NCBI RefSeq assembly: GCF_028389875.1 | Contig: NC_084665.1 | Span: forward strand, 3,348,001 to 3,412,000 | Reading direction: 5' to 3' | Length of the DNA: 64,000 nt | DNA from: Rhea pennata | Lineage: Eukaryota; Chordata; Aves; Rheiformes; Rheidae | Shown here: positions 60,221 through 64,000 of the stretch, piece after piece | Position numbering within the stretch: position 1 is the first letter of the stretch | How the letters are laid out: every line of letters begins with the position of its first letter | The notes under the pieces: generated by a model | Seen by the model: only the letters and a program-made list of their open reading frames with translations | Told to the model about the DNA's origin: nothing | Database searches by the model: none | Program-made: the position numbers and the translations under genes

Positions 60221-60977
60221 GAAGGCGCTCACGTGAGCGAAGCGGGATTTGCCCTTTACCAGTCCGTGCTGACTGCTCCCCACCACCGTCTGCTCTTCCG
60301 TGGGCTGAGAAGACAAACGTTACCTGTCCGTCCGCAATGCAATCTGCTCCCAACTTAACGGGTTGAGGAGGACACGTGGTGAGCTCACTGGATTTGCTGG
60401 TGAGCTCAGGAAACTCCATTTCCCGAAAGGTGCTTGCATTTTTGTACATGTTTCCAATTAAACATGGATTAATCGCTTGTTCCAGAGGCTGATACAGCAT
60501 GATACTGCCCAATGCCCTCCAGCAGCTGTCCAAGTGCCAGCTAGAAGCTAAATGACCCTGCTTACATCCGTTCCTGGGGATCTGCTTGGAGGAGGTCTCT
60601 CCAGCCTCTCCTGTTCGGGCCAAGAACTATTTTGTCTCTTTTTTTTCAATATTCTTGAAGCATTATCACAGTTTCGAGATGACAAGGTCTCTGCTTCTCT
60701 ACTGCTGAAAGGCCTTCCTAGGCTGGTCACCAGCTTCAGGCTTTTTCACTTGCTCGAGCACAGCAGAATGGTTCCTCCTCAGCTGCTTCATGAACCAATG
60801 GCAGAACAGAGGAAGGGCCTGGCGCAGAGCCACCTGCATGCCTCACAGTCTGTCTCACAGTTAGCTTTAGCCTGATTTGAGCCCACCAACACTCCTGTCC
60901 ACCCCAAGCCCAGCCAAGACAGCCTACAGCCTGGCAGCCATCTCTCCTGGCAGCCTGAGTCCTGCCAGGGTCCAAAC
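60221..60977. other. Spacer upstream of CUL7, no gene seen
   Basis: Less GC-rich sequence between the CUL7 CpG island and the CR1 at 60978. The short open frames on both strands have no family resemblance. Confidence 0.55.
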
Positions 60978-61473
60978 TTAGAATCATAGAATTAGTAAAG
61001 TTGGAAGGGACCTCTGGAGATCATCCAGTCCAGCCTCCCTGCTCAGCAGGGTCACCTAGAGCATGTCAGACAGGGTTGTGTCCAGGCGGGCCTTGAATAT
61101 CTCCAGAGAAGGAGACTCCACAACCTCTCTGGGCAACCTGGTCCAGTGCTCCGTCACTCTCACAGTGAGGAAATTCCCCCTCATGTTCAGGTGGAACTTC
61201 CTGTGCTTCAAATTCTGCCCATTGCCTCTTGTCCTGTCACTTGGCACTACTGAAAAGAGTTTGTCCCCATCCCCTTGACACCCTCCCTTCAGGTACTTAT
61301 ACACATTGGTAAGATCCCCCCTCAGTCTTCTCTTCCCCAGGCTAAACAGGCCCAGCTCTCGCAGCTGTTCCTCATAGGGCAGATGCTCCAGCCCTCTGAT
61401 CATCTTTGTAGCCCTATGCTGGACTCTCTCCAGTAGCTCCATGTCTCTCTTGTACTGGGGAGCACAACTTCTA
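60978..61473 (-). mobile_element. CR1 LINE 3' fragment between MRPL2 and CUL7
   Basis: Plus strand from AGAATCATAGAATTAGTAAAG (60979) to about 61473 is reverse-complement CR1 with an open C-terminal ORF2 stretch (61056-61499). It fills most of the spacer between the MRPL2 3' end and the CUL7 promoter. Confidence 0.88.
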
Positions 61474-61544
61474 GGCAGGAGCATCCCATGAACCCCCATT
61501 TAGAAGAGACAGCAGTAATGGGACAGCAGTAGCGTGAAGGACAT

Positions 61545-61550
61545 TTTATT
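61545..61550 (-). terminator. MRPL2: Poly(A) signal AATAAA of MRPL2
   Basis: TTTATT on the plus strand reads AATAAA on the minus strand, 10 bases past the MRPL2 stop. The 3' UTR is therefore only about 30 bases, typical of mitoribosomal protein genes. Confidence 0.8.
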
Positions 61551-61560
61551 AGGCTCCACA

Positions 61561-63071
61561 TCACTCCAGCCCTGCAGCTCGGGGCAGGTTGACATAGCTC
61601 TTCATGGGCGGGAGAGGCTTGATCTTGCGTCCAGCCCAACCACCCTTACGATGCCACAAGCCTGTGTGTGGTCGCTTGCCCAGCCAGCGGTTCCGGCCCG
61701 CCTTCCCGATCACCCGCTTGTTGTGGTCGACGTTGGACACGCGGCCCACTGTGGCCACGCAGGTCTCCAGCACCTGGGGGACAGAGAAGGTCCGTGAGCC
61801 TCCCTGCCAAGACATGGCCACGCGCCCAGGCAGTCAGCCAGGACCGAGACAGCCCAGCTCCTCTACCTGCATGTGTCTCTTGGAGGGCAGCTGCACGATG
61901 GCCGTCCCATTCACCTTCCTCAGCAGCACCCCGCAGGTCCCTGCAGCGAGTCGGAGAAAAGAGAGCAGCTTCCCTGAGCCGCGCAACCAAGCGTCGCATC
62001 CGGCGGAGAGAAGCTGCCAAAGCCCCTGCCTCCGCCCTCTGCGCAGCTGCTCTTCCCGAAGGCAGCACCTCGAGGCACCACCACGAAGGGGCGTCCCCAC
62101 CCGTCCCCACCTCCCTGGGCTGCCCTTTGGCACCCTAGCGCCAGCAGAAGGGAGGGCAGCGACTCCGAGCAGCCCCCCTCCGCCCTCGCTGCCAGGTCGG
62201 CCGGGCCGAGTGTGGGGCCGCCTGGTGCGCGCCCGGACGCACCGGCTGCCCGGATGTACTGCGCCCCTTTCCCGGGGTGGCTCTCCAGGTTGCAGATCAG
62301 CGTGCCCACGGGCAGGGCCCCCAGGGGATAGGCGTCCCCTTCGTTGGCCGACACTGCAAGAGAGCCGCCGGTGAGCGGAGGGGGCGGCGCAGCGGGCAAG
62401 CCCCCGCGGCGCCCCGCCAGCACCTGCCATCCGGCCGATGTGGGGCGAGTTCTTGAGCACGTCGCCGGGCTGCATGTTCTCCGTGGCGATGATCCAGCGC
62501 TTACGGTTGCCGCCGGCCACCAGGGCGATGTCAGCCGACCTGTGGGGCAGGCGGGGTGGGGGGCTGAGGCGAGGCGGGGGGCGGCGGAGGGCAGCGCCGC
62601 CGCGGCCCTCACCTGCACGGGTCGTAGCGGACGTTGACGACCTTCTCCTCGAAGGGCGCCGCGGGGGCTCCGTCCTCGTACCGCAGCCGCTGGAAGTCGA
62701 TCATGCGGTAGCGCCGCTTGTGCCCGCCGCCGATGCCGCGCACGCGGATGCGGCCTGCGGGCCGAGAGAGCGGCTGCAGGCGGCGGCCCCGGCCCCGGCC
62801 CCGGCCCCGGCCCCGGCCCCGCTGCCGCCGCCGCCGCCGCACCTGTGTGGTCGCGGCCGCCCGTCTTCCGCATGCCCACGGGCCGCACCGTGTACTTGAC
62901 GCGGCACTTCCACAGCGGGTCGGTGGTGCGGCGCGGCACCGAGGCGCTCAGCTCCCTCCAGGGGCCGCCGCGCAGCGCCGCCGCCGCCGCCGCCGCCGGG
63001 GCCGGGCAGCTCCGCGCCGCCGCCGGCAGCAGCAGCGCCCCGAAGGCCCGGCACAGCCGCGCCACCGCCAT
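61561..63071 (-). CDS. MRPL2: Mitochondrial ribosomal protein L2 (uL2m), complete
   Basis: Core protein of the large mitoribosomal subunit next to the peptidyl-transferase centre. Six coding exons: 63071-62843, 62754-62613, 62539-62424, 62353-62243, 61940-61867, 61773-61561. All are GT-AG and in phase, 885 bp in total (294 aa; human is about 305). The N-terminus is Ala/Arg-rich with no acidic residue in about the first 35 positions, as expected of a mitochondrial targeting peptide. Diagnostic uL2 motifs follow: [20 protein letters not shown], the IATENMQ segment, [11 protein letters not shown], and the C-terminal [13 protein letters not shown] / RKGGWAGRK loop that approaches the catalytic centre of 23S-type rRNA. 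The start is the first ATG after the promoter, with G at -3 and +4. It lies upstream of CUL7 on the same strand, as in human 6p21.1. Confidence 0.97.
62785..62820 (-). repeat. (GGGGCC)6 hexanucleotide repeat in MRPL2 intron 1
   Basis: Six exact GGCCCC units on the plus strand, which read GGGGCC in the direction of MRPL2 transcription. They fill 36 of the 88 bp of the intron 62755-62842. The motif is the same as the C9orf72 repeat and can fold into a G-quadruplex. Confidence 0.9.
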
Positions 63072-63090
63072 GACGCGCCGCCGCCGCGTC

Positions 63091-63102
63091 TGCGCACGCG
63101 CG
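63091..63102. promoter_or_regulatory. NRF-1 binding site in the MRPL2 promoter
   Basis: TGCGCACGCGCG at 63091-63102 is a near-perfect NRF-1 palindrome, 20 bases upstream of the MRPL2 ATG. NRF-1 drives many nuclear genes for mitochondrial proteins. A GGCCATGTTGG at about 63118-63128 resembles a YY1 site and may add to it. Confidence 0.65.
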
Positions 63103-63104
63103 CT

Positions 63105-63540
63105 GGCTGCCCCGCCGCGGCCATGTTGGGCTTAAAGGGGCCGCGCCCCGCCGCGGGGGTGGCGCTGCCGCCGGGGCCTCGCCCTCAGCCCGCCCCTCGC
63201 CGCCGCCCGGAGCCGGGACGAGAGCGCTGCGAGCGGCGCCGCGGCCCTGCGCCGAGCAGGTAGGGCAGGCGGCGGCGGCGGCGGGCCCAGGCCGCCCCGG
63301 GAAGGAGGAGGGAGGCAGCGGGGCGCCGGCGGGGCCCGAGGCGGCCGGGTGGCGCCGGCGGGAGGCCCCGCGGCCCGGAGCGCCGCGAGCGGCGGCTGCG
63401 GGAGCCGCCGCGCCGCTCCGCAACTGGGCTGCGGCCGCCGCGCCGGGCGGGAGCGGCTTCGGCTGCGAGGTGCATAACGCGTGCGTGGGTCCCGCCGAAA
63501 AATCCCCAAGGCCGCGGGGGTGTCTGCTTTTCCTGTGCTT
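63105..63540 (+). promoter_or_regulatory. CpG-island head-to-head promoter, possible noncoding exon
   Basis: Extremely GC/CpG-rich DNA continues to the right of MRPL2. A consensus donor (GAGCAG|GTAGGG, GT at 63260-63261) on the plus strand could close a noncoding first exon of a rightward gene. In human, KLC4 is transcribed head-to-head with MRPL2, so KLC4 is the expected gene. No kinesin light chain coding sequence is visible up to position 64000, so this stays a prediction. Confidence 0.35.
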
Positions 63541-63565
63541 TTTTTCCCCCTTTTCTAGCTTTTTT

Positions 63566-63712
63566 CCCCCTCTCTTTTTTTTCCTGTCCCTTTTTTTTCC
63601 CCCTCTCTTTTTTTTCCTGTCCCTTTTTTTTCCCCCTCTCTTTTTTTTCCTGTCCCTTTTTTTTCCCCCTCTCTTTTTTTTCCTGTCCCTTTTTTTTCCC
63701 CCTCTCTTTTTT
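63566..63712. repeat. 33-bp polypyrimidine minisatellite
   Basis: A unit of the form C5 TCTC T8 CCTGTCCC T8 recurs with exact 33-bp spacing, starting at 63566, 63599, 63632, 63665 and (partial) 63698. It is pure pyrimidine on the plus strand apart from one G per unit. Because the unit is a multiple of three, all frames stay open, producing false Lys/Arg-rich or Phe/Pro-rich ORFs. Confidence 0.9.
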
Positions 63713-64000
63713 TCCCCTTTTTCTCTCTTTTTCTCCTCCTCCTCCACCTCTTACCACGCTGTGGCTTCACGTAACCAGCTGGCTTTGACCTCCAGAACTG
63801 GGAGAGGAAGAGCGATAAGGCGCCTCGACGCGGAGAGGCGTGCTGTGAGATGAGCCAAGAGGGAGCCTGCGCCCCAACTCTGCTGGGTGCTGCCTCTCCC
63901 CCGGGGCGCCTGAAGCCCCTGCGGGTGTCAGGGAGCGGATGGGGGGACGCAGACGGGAATCCCTGCGAAGCCCGGGCTTGGGCGGGTGGAGGCTACGTGC
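63713..64000. other. Right end of window, unassigned
   Basis: A plus-strand frame opens at the ATG at 63850 and is still open at 64000, but its residues do not resemble the N-terminus of kinesin light chain or any protein I recognise. If KLC4 lies here, its coding exons start further right. Confidence 0.4.

Noticed and set aside
63566-63712. CRISPR-like regular spacing
   Set aside because: Units are directly adjacent with no variable spacers, and the genome is a vertebrate; it is a minisatellite.
63185-63770. Lys/Arg/Glu-rich open frames over the minisatellite
   Set aside because: Produced by a 33-bp unit that is a multiple of three; the frame is repeat-driven, with no start context or conserved flank.

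Overview
The window reads as nuclear DNA of a bird, most likely from a small GC-rich chromosome. At least eight CR1 LINE copies end in the short octamer tail (attctatg-like) typical of avian CR1. The right half is a compact, very GC-rich block of multi-exon vertebrate genes whose introns are mostly 70-490 bp. I cannot name the species from the sequence.

Layout: positions 1-47.36 kb belong to a plus-strand PACS-family gene (phosphofurin acidic cluster sorting protein). Its first coding exon is not seen; the window opens inside what I take to be intron 1 (at least 23.5 kb, rich in CR1). Twenty-three coding exons from 23480 to 46501 give an open frame of 844 residues to the natural stop. Every junction keeps phase. 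The protein mixes features of PACS1 and PACS2 and looks like a third paralogue.

Facing it tail to tail on the minus strand (47643-59832) is a complete cullin-7/cullin-9 family gene. Its 29 coding exons sum to 5883 bp (1960 aa plus stop). It ends like CUL7, with no RBR ligase module, but keeps an armadillo-like block that in mammals I know only from CUL9. Upstream of it on the same strand (61561-63071) is a complete six-exon MRPL2 (mitochondrial ribosomal protein uL2m, 294 aa). MRPL2 starts in a CpG island that carries an NRF-1-type site and probably also fires to the right; human synteny predicts KLC4 there. No KLC4 coding sequence is visible before the window ends.

Biology: the three genes are ordinary housekeeping or trafficking genes and do not form an operon or pathway. 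PACS proteins sort acidic-cluster cargo between TGN, endosomes, ER and mitochondria. CUL7 is the scaffold of the 3M/SCF-like ubiquitin ligase. MRPL2 builds the peptidyl-transferase core of the mitoribosome. CUL7-MRPL2-KLC4 adjacency matches human 6p21.1. In human, PACS1 lies near KLC2 (11q13) and PACS2 near KLC1 (14q32), so a PACS gene beside the CUL7/MRPL2/KLC4 block is what a lost third ohnologue would look like. That is the main discovery candidate. Other points of note are a frame-preserving 33-nt candidate microexon in the PACS gene, a GC-AG intron in CUL7, a perfect (GGGGCC)6 tract in MRPL2 intron 1, and a near-identical inverted CR1 pair.
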